Origin: Podospora pseudocomata | Lineage: Eukaryota > Ascomycota > Sordariomycetes > Sordariales > Podosporaceae | Direction: 5' to 3' | NCBI RefSeq assembly: GCF_035222375.1 | Contig: NC_085887.1 | Span: 4,067,501 to 4,131,500, forward strand | DNA: 64,000 nt | Shown: positions 46,219-56,978 of the stretch, piece after piece | Layout: the number at the start of each line of letters is the position of its first letter | Numbering within the stretch: position 1 is the first letter of the stretch | Position numbers and translations under genes: made by a program | The notes under the pieces: model-generated | Told to the model about the DNA's origin: nothing | The model's input: the letters and a program-made list of their open reading frames with translations, nothing else | Database searches by the model: none

Positions 46219-47839
46219 TTAATTCCCCCAGTAGACGCTGGTCACGTTCGCTGCCCAAGCTTGCCCTGGAGCTGTAGCACATCGAGTTCTCCCCGATGTT
46301 GTTGAACAAGTCAAGCTAGGAACCGTTGTCCTGAGATCGCCCGTAAAGGAAACCCTGCCTTTTGTCAGCATCAATCTTGTAAACAAGCGCATCAAGACAC
46401 TCACGGTCGACTAGCGTCCAGGTCACTACACTTCCAATCCGCACTGAGGGATAGACTCTGCGTGGTGGCATCATACCGGAACGCACAAGCCGTGGGTGTC
46501 AGACTCTGCTCTCCAACACTCTCCAAAACGCAAGGATACCATGCGGTTGACCCGCCCTCTGTGACAGACACCGAAACGCCGGATCTGAAAAAAGTAGACG
46601 GGTAGCCCGTGAACGCGGCTCCAGTGTTGAGCTCAACGCCGAACCTAATGCTTCCCAGGCTCGATCCGGACGCTACTATTGTTTCAAAGTCGGAGAATCT
46701 ATACGATGGAGCGACAACTGATGAGATTGTGCAACTTGGGGCTGTGGGGAGAGGGTCACCAAGAGAAAATGGCGGGATTGGCTTTTCAGAAATCAGGCGG
46801 CCGGTAAACGTGGCTGGGTCACCAGCGCAATAGGTTGTCGTCTCTCCGACAGCGGAACATTCGAGTGGGAGCCGGGCAGTGCCAACACCAAAGATCTCAA
46901 TGCTGTACGAAGCGTCAGCAAAGTTCAACACCCACACAGGGGAAAGCTTACGGCTGGGCAGGGTTCGCGTCATCACAGAACCACGTCTCGTTGACTGACA
47001 GGACAAAGGAGCCAGGACTAAATGTGAGGACAGTGTTGATGTTGTATTTTGGCGCTCTGGGCCGTCCAGTAGACTGAGCTGAACACTGCATAGTCGCAGG
47101 GGCGGTGCCGGTTAATGTCCCGAAGCAAGATGCACGGTAGTCGGTGATGGTATTTCTCAGTTGGATGAAGGCGTTTCCTCCTTCAATCCTTCCGGAGACG
47201 TTCCGGAGATTCAGCTGAGTGGAAAAGACCTCCCACGACGGTGTTCGTGACCCGGCTGCGCAACCCTCCTTGTCGTGACCAGAAGGACCAGGAACTGCTG
47301 ATGGGCTCAGCGGGAAGGGGGAGCTGAGGACAGACTTGATCAAGAGGGGATCGGTGGACAAGGGGGCGCAAGCGTCGCTATTGCAGGTAATTGGCAGGGA
47401 ACCCTCTCCTTGGGCAGCAAAGTTGAGCCTATACAACAACAGTGTCAGGACTGATCAGAAATACCAAGTGAGAGATGACGAACGGTCTTGACGGAGTAAG
47501 ATCATTGCACACCCATGTCTCGTTTATTCGCACTCGAGCTACAGCTGCCTCCAGCTGCACCGAAGCAAGCAAAGGAGAGCTGTCACTAGTGCAAGCTTGC
47601 CATGTTGATGCGTTTCCTGAAACCTGACAACTCAGTTGAGCTGATGTGTTGGTGGCTCGATTGAGTGCCTGAAATCGCACAGTCGTTCCGCTGGATTCGA
47701 AATCTTCAATGAGCCAACTGGAGACTGTGAACGAGTTTGTCGTGCAGCCAGCGGTGAGTTGAGCAATGGCCAGAATATTTGGGATTGCTGGTGACAAGAG
47801 AGCGGCTAGGGTCGCAATGGAGACGATGGACGGCGCCAT
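46219..47839 (-). CDS. Secreted protein of four intron-delimited modules
   Basis: Four exons on the minus strand (47484-47839, 46952-47428, 46405-46902, 46219-46354) give 488 residues, with introns of 55, 49 and 50 bp. A signal peptide covers about the first 28 residues. The first three exons end in a matching segment: NETWVCNDLTPSRP, NETWFCDDANPAQP and DWKCSDLDASRP. All three introns fall in phase 2 after the final Pro of that segment. The fourth exon stops soon after the equivalent point. Cysteines recur at similar places in each module and there are several N-glycosylation sequons. The protein is extracellular or wall-associated; no function is recognised. The first donor is GTTCGT, weaker than the others. 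Confidence 0.7.
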
Positions 47840-48891
47840 CTTGATATACGGGCAGTTTGCACCGACGTTCCAGAGTCCAAGCTAGACAGCTTTGTTTACA
47901 TCACAAACATGCTGGGAGTTCCGGTCATTTTATTATCTGCGTTGGAGAAGTGATATCTGGACCCCGCAGTTCTGGCCAAGGGTGGCGTTTATTGGGTTTA
48001 GATGAATATATTCCGGCTCAATCACCGTACCTGACGACAAGACCGGTAAATAACATGACGGCTGATATGCACACGCGAGAAGCGCTGTACAACCCGGATA
48101 TTGGAAGATGTCGTCTCGGCTCAACAGCCTCAGCCGCCTTTCCACGTGGGATGAAATTACTTATATGTAGAACATGGAGGGATAATATCCTGGTTCTGAT
48201 GACCCGGCTGCTGAGGACCAAGGCCTGGATTCATGTTGCAGGAGGATTGTGATGGTAACGCCAAGATACAGCTGTGATCAATATCTAGATTCCCCCCAAA
48301 ACCCAAGGCTACCTAGATGACAGCTCCACCATATGTTGCTGCTGCAGGCCGCCAGTATCGGTCTTCTGCGATGGGTTCAGCGGTAATATCGACGGCGGCG
48401 GAAAGAAGGCCGCAGTCCTCCACAAGCACGGGCTACCCATCCTTTAAGGATTTGGCTGTACATTAATTTTGGCTAGTCTCAAACAGCCCGAAGCAATGCG
48501 TTCAGATAACGCCTTCGACCACCGAGATACTGCGCATTCCGGAATTAAGATAGGTCTCATATACCTCCATCCCGTAATCAATTCCGAAGTTATTTCCTCA
48601 CACTCCAGGTCCTAGGTAAACTCAACACACTGTCATAATGGAAGGGAAGTGACAGGGCCAAACCCTCCGCAATGAAAGTCAGTCAATTAGAATGTCGTCT
48701 TTGCTTTCTATATAAGAAACACTCGACACCAACGCCGAGGCAATGTCTTTTCTGCCTACAGTACCTTAGTAAACCTAAATAAAGACACCCGTCCATTATC
48801 ACTCCCTTGTTAGGCATGTCTTCGCCGTAGAGAAACCTATATTCCGCCAGACGCGTGTCATTCAACCGCTGGTTATTAACACTTGTGGCGT
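47840..48891. other. Intergenic stretch upstream of the modular secreted protein
   Basis: It is AT-richer than the flanking genes, especially after 48200. No gene is supported. Confidence 0.45.
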
Positions 48892-50081
48892 TTACTTAAG
48901 CTTGAATGCACCCTCGACAACCCTCTTGTGGTAGTAGTCTGTGTAGCTGGTCCCTTTCGGAGCGTGATGGCGATATGAAAAGGCATGCCACATCTCCCCC
49001 GCAGCGGCAAGCGCCTCCACCATGTGAAACCACCATTCCATGGTGGAAGATAGTTGGCCCCCTTGAGATCGAATGTACTCTTCCTTGAGCTGCTGGTACC
49101 TTTGACCCTCCTCGATTGCCTTCGACCTCAGGACTTCTTTGGCCTCCTCGACAGACATTCCGTTCCACTTCTGGAGCAGGACAATCGCATTGACCAGCCT
49201 TGCGCCATTTGTTTGATGCGCAAGCAACTCCTTCTCCCAAGAGAGGACATCATTACCCCAAACGCTCTCAACCTTCAGTGGCTCAAACACATGGTCGACA
49301 GACTTCCTCTCTTCCGCCGAAATGCGAATACCACTTCCGAAAATGGCACATTCAAACATAAAACTGATTCAACGTCAGCACCCCAAAACTGCTTACTACG
49401 GCACCCAGAATTCTTACTTCCATCCAAGATCGCGTATACGCTCCTGGGCATATAGTTCGAGAGTTTGATAGGTATCAAAATGACTCGACACCGCAGTTTC
49501 CGCCTTCCTCCAAGAGTTGAACAAAGAGATAACCACAGGTCCCTGGACCGGATCGAGCTCGGTCAGGCGAGTAGCAACCTTGGAGAAAGCCTCTTTAAAC
49601 TTGGCGCTTATTTCCTCGCGATCGCCAAGGATACGACGGCCTTCGATGTTATCATACTCTCTGTCGAACTACGAAAGATTAGCACCCTCGTACAAAGCTA
49701 ACAACACTGTACTATACCTCGCTAGCGGGAGGAAGCTCGCAATCTGGACCCAACATATTAATATGCTTTTCTTCGCTGGGCAGGCCGGTCTATATTACCG
49801 TCATAAAACATGGCGATCTCATTCAGATAGGAGAGGAGCCACAGCTTCTCCGGGGGCGCATCACAGTATGCCATTGACTGAAAGCTTCCATATGGAGTAA
49901 GTCCGCCCTTGACAATACCAATGTTGTCCTTTCCCACAAAGTCGAGGTGAAACTGGATGCAGGCGTCATCTGCAACTTCCGCATGGATACTCTTCCTGGG
50001 CCGCACTGACAAGAAGTAATTGGGACAGTTCTGCCAAATATTGAAACCTAGCTCAGCACATAACTGAGGTTGAAAAGGCAT
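48892..50081 (-). CDS. Class I terpene synthase
   Basis: Four exons on the minus strand (49799-50081, 49718-49743, 49418-49668, 48892-49363) give 343 residues; the second exon is only 26 nt and the introns are 49-55 bp. The Asp-rich metal site is FYDDCE (D94, D95, E97), and the codon of D95 is split by the first intron. The second metal motif, NSE type, is NDVLSWEKE with N224, S228 and E232. Near the C-terminus WHAFSYR (about 312-318) corresponds to the Arg that senses diphosphate. Length and motifs fit microbial and fungal mono-domain terpene cyclases that ionise a prenyl diphosphate, most likely farnesyl diphosphate. The product cannot be predicted. The in-frame ATG at 50162 is less likely than the one at 50081 (MPFQPQLCAE). 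Confidence 0.82.
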
Positions 50082-50567
50082 TGTGATGCTCGGAAAAGAG
50101 GGTGTAGACAGGATTGATGGAGAGGGGGGTATGGTTTGACAGTAAAGAAGAGTGCAGGTCAAATGCCCGCCGTTGGGGAAGCTGCCAGTCCTTAAACATG
50201 CTCGACGTTACGACTAGTGACAAAGATGACGTCTTAGAGTCGCTGAATACCCCTCTATGATTATTCCGGACACACGAGTAAATTCTGACCGTGTCTGTTG
50301 CTGGGTAAATCACATTAGTTTTCCTGGCATGCATCATTACACCTTGTGTTGTGTGGGTCCACCTAGTTGGCCCATGTTCTTACAAGCTTACCTTTTCCTC
50401 GCTCCAGCTATTGCCTTAGCTCACTTTTTTACCAACTCAACTACTTTCGCCTTAGTTCACTAATTGCCTCATTTTTACACTTTATAACATCCACAAATCT
50501 TCTTTCTACTGGAGGTCTAGATGTCACAGTTAAGCCAACAAGCAGGGCAGACTATGTGCGGAGTATA
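50082..50567. other. Upstream region of the terpene synthase
   Basis: No gene is supported. It ends at the first copy of a direct repeat. Confidence 0.5.
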
Positions 50568-50738
50568 TGTGACGAACTCCTATCCAGAACCTCTGAAAGG
50601 GATACTGGTTGAAGGCACTTCTGAACAATCCTAGTTCGGTACAGCTAAACAGTGTACAACAAATGGCTTATCTAATCACAATAGTCCAAATACCAACGAT
50701 TGTGACTTGTATTGCATACTACGGAACTGTCTATTAGT
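50568..50738 (+). repeat. Direct repeat copy 1 (LTR-like, begins TGTGACGAAC)
   Basis: About 170 bases match the copy at 51338. Several differences are C/T or G/A changes, mostly toward T or A in this copy, as repeat-induced point mutation would leave. The match ends near ACTGTCTAT. Confidence 0.6.
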
Positions 50739-51337
50739 TTGGGGTGCGGCTCACAGGCCTGAGGGTTTGAGTAAGGAAGTAGGGCTCTCGGAGGATTCGG
50801 GGGTTCAGGGGTCATGTATATAAGCGGTCTGCTCCGGACATTCTATTTTAGACAGAACATCGACTTTTGTTTCTTTCGAATTTTGAGCCTTGCACGCCTG
50901 CAGGCAATTCTGGTCCTCTGATCATGCCATTCCGGTGCTTATTATGTGGACTGCGAGCCCATAGTGTCTTTTCTTTGTCCTGCGTGAAGTGCGGCCTGCG
51001 AGCGAGCCACTGTCACGCAGGTGTATTCATTCAGGGACCTGTTGAGGGTATATTTGTGGTGTCTTGGTTGTATTTGTGTGTTTTCTCATCATTTCAACAA
51101 TGCTCTCAACGACTCGCCCACAATGCTCTCAACGGCTCGCCCACAATGCTCTCAACGGCTCGCCCACAAGCGCTCTCAACGGCTCCCGGGACTCCTCACC
51201 GGATCTCCGGACAGACTCTTGACCGGACCTCCGAACAATGAGAGATACGAGAAGCCTCATGAGCGATTCGAGCACCTTATCGGCAACGAGATCATAGATC
51301 CAAGCCACTGGGGCCACCGAGCAATAGGGAGCGATAA
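50739..51337 (+). other. Sequence between the two direct repeats
   Basis: It holds a TATATAAG element near 50817 and a 23-bp tandem repeat at 51098-51190. No coding region of a known retroelement is seen, so the unit resembles a small non-autonomous LTR element. Confidence 0.4.
51098..51190 (+). repeat. Tandem repeat, 23-bp unit, four copies
   Basis: The unit CAATGCTCTCAACGGCTCGCCCA is repeated head to tail three times with a single difference, and a fourth copy is diverged. Confidence 0.85.
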
Positions 51338-51506
51338 TGTGACGAACCACTATCCAGAACCTCTGAAAGGGACACTGGTTGAAGGCACTTCTGAATAATC
51401 CTGGTTCGGTGCAGCTAAACGGTGCACAACAAGATGTCTCAATGTAAACACAAGATACCGTGAATACAAGTGTGAATTGCATACTGCAGAACTGTCTATC
51501 TACACC
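51338..51506 (+). repeat. Direct repeat copy 2 (LTR-like, begins TGTGACGAAC)
   Basis: This is homologous to 50568-50738. Homology ends about 20 bases before an inserted gypsy LTR at 51524. Confidence 0.6.
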
Positions 51507-51523
51507 AGCCAGTTCCTCCGTAT

Positions 51524-51969
51524 TGTTACAACCTGCACCGGGAGTGGATACAGACCGTAAGGCAGTACGCCGGAGGTGAATATGACAGGATGATCGAAGG
51601 TTGTGACAAGCGTCTCAGACATGGGGTTCACTGTCAACAACAGGTCGTTCTAACAAAGAGCTACTGAGAGTAGATTGAAGACAAATGAACTTGATCGCTT
51701 GCATGAGGAATCAGATTCCTCGACATGGGGAGCGCTGGGCACTCCCCCCTATTTATGTGAAGCTATCTACATATGTTTCTGAAGTATCTTTGTACCTTGC
51801 TCAGTGTGCTCAGTGGTCTTGGCCACTGATCAGACTGAGTACCTCCTGATTGGTCGTATGGGGGCTTATGGGTCTTTCCATCCCTGGCCCAATGATTGGC
51901 CGAGGTGTCCAGCACCTCGGGTACCACCCAGTGGTTCCTGTACAGGGGTATTACGCTTGGGGCGTAACA
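51524..51969 (-). mobile_element. Gypsy LTR, complete, without internal region
   Basis: This 446-base LTR has TGTTAC...GTAACA ends and is the reverse complement of the LTR family at 56492 and 56979. The flanking 5-mers (CGTAT and AAAAG) do not match, so it does not look like a clean solo LTR with a target duplication. It ends 80 bases before the ATG of the recombinase-helicase pseudogene. Confidence 0.85.
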
Positions 51970-52049
51970 AAAAGGGATATCCATCTCGCGCATAGGTCCC
52001 CAACCCGCTTTTTAGTCATCCCATCCTTTGTTCTCCCCTATATCCTACG

Positions 52050-53930
52050 ATGATGATGAAGAAGAAGAAGATGACGGCGGCGATAATTCAAGGTACGGTG
52101 CCGCAGCAGCCGACGCCGGTACCGACCTCTAACCCCAAACAAACCACGGGGGAAGAAGAGAAAGAAAGAGAGGACGAAGAGGAGGGGTGGCTTCTATACA
52201 ACGACGAACACCGCGCGTTGATATGCGCCTTCCATGGATACGCAGTGCAGAATCTCGAGGGCCACCTAAGAGACCGTCACCGGGATATCGGCCGTAAAGC
52301 CCGCAACGACATCCTCCGCCAGCACCGGGGTCGGCCATTACAAGGGCCGGCAACTGAACAGCTCTCACCATACGGTGTCTCCAACCCGACCCGGCCTATC
52401 AGGGGCCTCGCTGTACACAAGGGCTATGCTTGCCTTTGGCCAGGTTGCGACGGTCATCTCACGTTAAGTTGGAAGTGCTTGCGAGTGCACCTCAACGACA
52501 AGCACAACGCAAAAGGAGCCAGGGCCCAGAGGGACTGCTGGGCCAACGTACACCTGCAGACCTTCTTCACAGGACCCAAGAGGGCGGTCTTCTACTTTTG
52601 TGTCGATCCCTCCTCCGCTGCCGGGGGCGGCGAGAGAGAGAATGGAATAAGAAGCAGTAGAGCGACGGTGCATTCGGACGATCGCAGTATCGTCTCGGAC
52701 ATTGCGCAGGGCTGGTCGCTGCAGCGAGAAACGCAGGAGAAGATGCAGAGGGTCATGGAGGAAGGGATCCTAAGACACGAAACGACAAACTGGCTAAAGC
52801 GGACCGGCTGGTCGATCCACTTCGCCGGAAGGAATTTAATGGACATCCAGGCCTGTAGTCGAATGCCCCGGTCGTGTGCGGACGATGAGCAGCGACGGAT
52901 GACGGCCGCTTTGGACGGACTCTTCTTCGACCGCTGCATCGGCGGGCTAAAGAGCATGCCTCTCATGACCCGTCTGCTCCTGGCCAGCCCCGACCCTCAA
53001 GATGCACATAGCCGACCGTTTGGGCCATTGCAGGAGAAGACCAGCATGGATCGCTACTTGGTATACGTGAAGAGGTTCTTGTGCTATTGCCTCAATGTAC
53101 TATCGCTCGAGGAAGAGGCGCTCTTCGCCAGCCACGGCTTCCGCTTTACACAGGCACAGAGGGACAATCTCGATCGGCTCCGGGTGCTTTTACAGGATGA
53201 CGAACTACGGCCGGACGACGAGGAGCTCCAGGAACAGATTCTGCAGGTCCTAGCGGACTTCTGGATGCAGCGGCTCGACGGGGACCCCTTTGCGAGCCCG
53301 TTATGGCATTTCGTCGGCGTATTGGCGATCGACGGCGAGACGGGCCAGCTGCGACCCGCCCATCTCTTTACCTACGTGCTTGCGGGTTTCGTGTTTACGG
53401 GGCGGGCGCTGCTCGCGGAGTGGGCCATCCCTACCCGAGAGCGGGCCGGGATGACGGACCTCGCGCAGCGGTTCGCCCGGGTTCGAGACGCCTGGCTCTG
53501 CAAGGCGACCTATTCCCCCATGGGCTACACGCTCAGCCTTCTGTTGTACGGAAGGAAGATCGCGCAGGAGACTGGCAGTCCGCTGATGGTTTCCTGGAGT
53601 AAGACGGGCGAGATGATGTACTTTATGGGTAAGCCGATCATCATGGACGATATCCGCCGCATGGTGGCTCGTATGACAACCGACGCCGAGGACCTGTTGT
53701 GGAGACAATTGATGTTCAAGGAAGAAGGGGGGGACGACGACGACGATCGTTTCCTGATTCCCCTAGCCGGCATCGAGGATGACCTCACCCAAACGAGGCG
53801 GGGTCAGTCCTTCATCCAAGGCAACGATCTCGCCGGCAAGGAGGTTGAGATGCTCGAAGACCTCGTCGTGAGTTCGCGGAAGGCCGAGTTCCTGGACCAG
53901 GTGGGGCGAGTGGAAGTGGCCGGCCATTGA
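52050..53930 (+). other. OrsD-like C2H2 and helical segment of the pseudogene
   Basis: The first finger uses CAFH and HLRDRH at about residues 58-77. The second uses CLWPGC and HLNDKH at about 128-152. The rest is helical and may be the recombinase N-terminal core-binding region. The frame is open over 626 codons. Confidence 0.6.
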
Positions 53931-54831
53931 TGACTATCTAAAGCTGGTCAAGAAGTTTGAAGAATTTCTACTCCTGCTCTCCCACATCACCGGAGGTCAA
54001 CCCAGCCGAGGGGAGGAGATTACGGGCCTGCGACTCGTAAACGGGATCAACAGGGACCGCAGCGTCTTCATCATCGACGGGGATGTTGTGCTCGTCACCC
54101 AATACCACAAGTCACTGGCTCACTTCGACTCGCCAAAGGTAATCCCTCGCTTCTTGCCGGGGAGGGTTGGGCAGCTGCTCGTCATGTACATGATCTACAT
54201 TCGGCCATTGACGGATCGCTGGGAGGCGGACAGGTGGGAACGCTATGGCAAGATGGCGCCGCCGAGCGACTTCATCTGGCATAACGAGGCAGGGCCGTGG
54301 GAGAGCAGCCAGATGTCCAGAGCCATGGGGAAGTGGACATCCTATTATATCGGCCGCAAGATTGGACTTCAGGATTGGCGCCATATCGCCATCGCCATTA
54401 GTAAGAAGCACGCGCGCGACCGTGGGGCCGCTCGAGCCGATTTCGAGGACGGCGAGAACGACGACGAAGCGGAGCAGTACGAGGCGCCGGACGACTTGGC
54501 CGCCTGTCACACCGGCCAGACGGCCGCCAACTATGGCGTGACGATCGATGTACTAAAGCGCTTGACAGCCGAGTCGCTGGAGATATTCGGCCAAGTCAGT
54601 CGTCGTTGGCATAAATTCCTCGGCTGCAACGAGCAGCAGCGGCAACAGTCGCCGTCACTGTCTCACCCCATGCTAGCCATAACACCGTCAAAACGCGAGC
54701 ATAAGATCGCGTTTGTCGAGAAAGAAGATGAGAAGAAGAAGAAGAAGAAGAAGACCCAGCCTCCCCAAAAGCGGATGAGGACCGGCATCTCTGGAAGGGC
54801 TAAGAGCAGAAACCGCGGCGGTAGCGGATGA
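53931..54831 (+). other. Tyrosine-recombinase-like catalytic segment of the pseudogene
   Basis: In the second frame, SRGEEITGLRL (about 54003-54035) matches the box I Arg region. YHKS (about 54103) is a candidate for the catalytic Lys. LQDWRHIAIAI (about 54367-54399) matches the box II R-H. HTGQTAANYGV (about 54508-54540) supplies the His and candidate nucleophilic Tyr. The segment ends in a Lys-rich tail. Confidence 0.55.
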
Positions 54832-56491
54832 CGACAAGAAGAATGATGATATGGTCCTTCGGGCGCTCCGGGCCGTTTTGCGCAACGACAGCGCCCAGTT
54901 CCGATCGCCCCAGCAAGAGGAAGCCGTGAGACTGGCTACGGCTAAGCAAAAGCCCGCTGGTCGCCGTACTGCCGACGGGCGGCGGCAAAAAGCTTGGTGT
55001 TCATGGTACCGGCTATGTTGTCGGGCGCCGGCGTAACCATCGTGGTAGCTCCGTATGCCGAGTTGAAAAGGCAGCTCGTGGCACGCTGCGTCGACGCCGG
55101 GCTAGATTGCAAGTCCTGGCCCGAGGCGCGTGAATCATGGCCCAGGGTCAGTCACGCTGGTATCAGCCGAGGCGGCCGTTACGGACGACTTCTTGCAATG
55201 GGCTGCCGACCTGAGTGTCAGGGGAAGGCTGGACCGAGTGGTTGTTGACGAATGCCATCTAGTGTTCACCGCTGCCGAAACGTACCGCAGAAAGCTCCGG
55301 GGCCTCGTTCTCCTGCGCAGTCTAGGATGCCCGTTTGTATTTCTCACTGGAACCTTACCGCCGCTCCGTCAACGCGACTTCGAAGATGCCATGGAACTTC
55401 AGGCACCGCTCTATATACGAGCTTCGGAGTCAGCGGTTGAACGTGCATTATTCTGTCCTTCGCGTCCGGAACGGCAGGGGCGTCATGGAGGTAAAGAAGC
55501 TGGTGAGCGCCCGACTCGCTCGTCTCTCACCAGGGGAGAAGGGAGTCATATACTGCACCAGCCATGCGAAATGCAAAGCACTCGCTAGGCAGCTCGACTG
55601 TCACTACTATCACGCTCTACGCGACGACAGCGACACGCACTTTGCGGCCCAACGTGAGCACGGCTTTCGGGAGTGGGTCGACGGCAATGCTCCCTACATC
55701 GTGGCCACCGCGGCTCTGGGTACGGGCATTGACGTTGCGGGAATCGTCCACGTCATTCATCTCGAGGCCCCTTTCAGCATCATCGACTATGCCCAGGAGG
55801 CGGGACGGGGAGGGCGAGCCGGGGAGGCGGTTACAGCGGAGATCATCGTCGAGGACAAGGACTGGCCGGATGAAGACGCTGCTCGCGACGGCTATCTCGA
55901 GCTGGGGACGCGCGAGGTCCACCGGCTGATACGGACGCAAGGTTGCCGTCGACGCCAGCTCGGTCAGTGCTTGGACGGGGCCCTGCAGGAATGCAAAGAC
56001 CTCGACGCCGTCCGATGCGATAACTGCCGTCGCGACGAGCTCCGGTGGAAAAGCGAGTTATCCTCCCAGGGCATCATAGCGTCGCATGCCCGGGGGAGAA
56101 GGGTTGCCCTCGCTTTACACCGTCTCGAGACGGCACTGGACGAGATAGAGAAACTCGGCAAAATGGGCTGCCGGATTTGCTGGATGTTTGGCGGGATGAA
56201 AGAGGCTGGGCACTTGTGGGGAATGTGTGAGGCTACGTCGGAGAAGGATCTTTCGTTCACCAGTTGCATGGAATTTCAGGGTCGGATCGACTATAGGAAA
56301 GATGCGGGGCACGATTTCTGAGTTGCTTTTACTGCCACGTATCACAGGAGCTATGTACTGATGGGTACAAGACCAAGGGCGCATCATGCCGCTGTAAGCA
56401 TGCGGTGATTCCGATGGCATTGGCTGCCATGACGGATGGCGATCTACGAACGCGAATCCATGACATGGCCGGTCGAGAATTCAAGGGTAGG
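54832..56491 (+). other. RecQ-like helicase segment of the pseudogene
   Basis: Walker A (LPTGGGK) is read across a frame break near 54985. Walker B is VVVDECH (about 55240). Motif III is FLTGTLPP (about 55340). Helicase half 2 shows GVIYCTSHAKC, ATAALGTGIDVAG and QEAGRGGRAGE (about 55530-55825). After the stop at 56321 the Cys-rich tail continues in another frame (CFYCHVSQELC) until the LTR. Confidence 0.8.
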
Positions 56492-56787
56492 TGTTACGTC
56501 CCAAGCGTAATACTCCTGTACAGGAACCACTGGGTGGTACCCGAGGTGCTGGGCACCTCAGCCAATCATTGGGCCAGGGATGGAAAGACCCATAAGCCCC
56601 CATACGACCAATCAGGAGGTGCTCAGTCTGATCAGTGGCCAAGACCACTGAGCACACTGAGCACATTGATCATGAAAGGTTGCTCAGTCTGCTCAGCCGC
56701 CAAGACCACTGAGCACACTGAGCAAGGTACAAAGATACTTCAGAAATATATGTAGATAGCTTGACATAAATAGGAGGGAGTGCCGGG
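56492..56787 (+). mobile_element. Gypsy LTR fragment A, inserted in the helicase pseudogene
   Basis: It starts TGTTACGTCCC and matches the reverse complement of the LTR at 51524-51969, including the same central part, plus an internal duplication of the ACTGAGCACACTGAGCA segment. It is cut after 296 bases by fragment B. Confidence 0.8.
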
Positions 56788-56978
56788 TGTTACAACCTGC
56801 ACCAGAAATGGATACAGACTGCAAGGCAGTACGCCAGAGGTGAATATGACAGGATAATCGAAGGTTGTGGCAAGCGTCTCAGACACGGGTTCACTGTCAA
56901 CAACAGGTTGTTCTAACAAAGAGCTACTGAAAGTAGATTGTAGACAAATGAACTTGAATTGCTTGCATGAGGAATCAG
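56788..56978 (-). mobile_element. Gypsy LTR fragment B, inserted in fragment A
   Basis: It starts TGTTACAACCTGCACC, the opposite orientation to A. After 191 bases it is cut at GAGGAATCAG by the 5' LTR of the large gypsy element. Confidence 0.8.

Larger units (their letters stand above)
52050..56491 (+). pseudogene. Decayed OrsD / tyrosine-recombinase-like / RecQ-like helicase gene
   Basis: A single long coding sequence can be followed through several frames over 4.4 kb. The first frame runs 626 codons from the ATG at 52050 to 53930. The frame then changes near 53905, near 54831-54850, at the Walker A motif near 54985, near 55145, near 55425 and again near 56315. The order of parts is two C2H2-type fingers (OrsD-like), a long helical region, a tyrosine-recombinase-like domain, a Lys-rich linker, a RecQ-like helicase and a Cys-rich tail. 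The gene is finally cut by an LTR at 56492, so its true end is not in view. Base composition is GC-rich, with no sign of heavy RIP. The same layout is found in a multicopy fungal protein family annotated as OrsD-domain or RecQ family helicases. Confidence 0.75.

Noticed and set aside
51098-51190. CRISPR-like array
   Set aside because: The units are directly adjacent with no spacers, and the genome is eukaryotic; it is a minisatellite.
53887-53935. Intron instead of a frameshift at the end of the first recombinase-gene frame
   Set aside because: The best GT-AG pair gives only about 43 bp, and splicing it would remove residues that fit the family. The other frame breaks downstream cannot be explained as introns.
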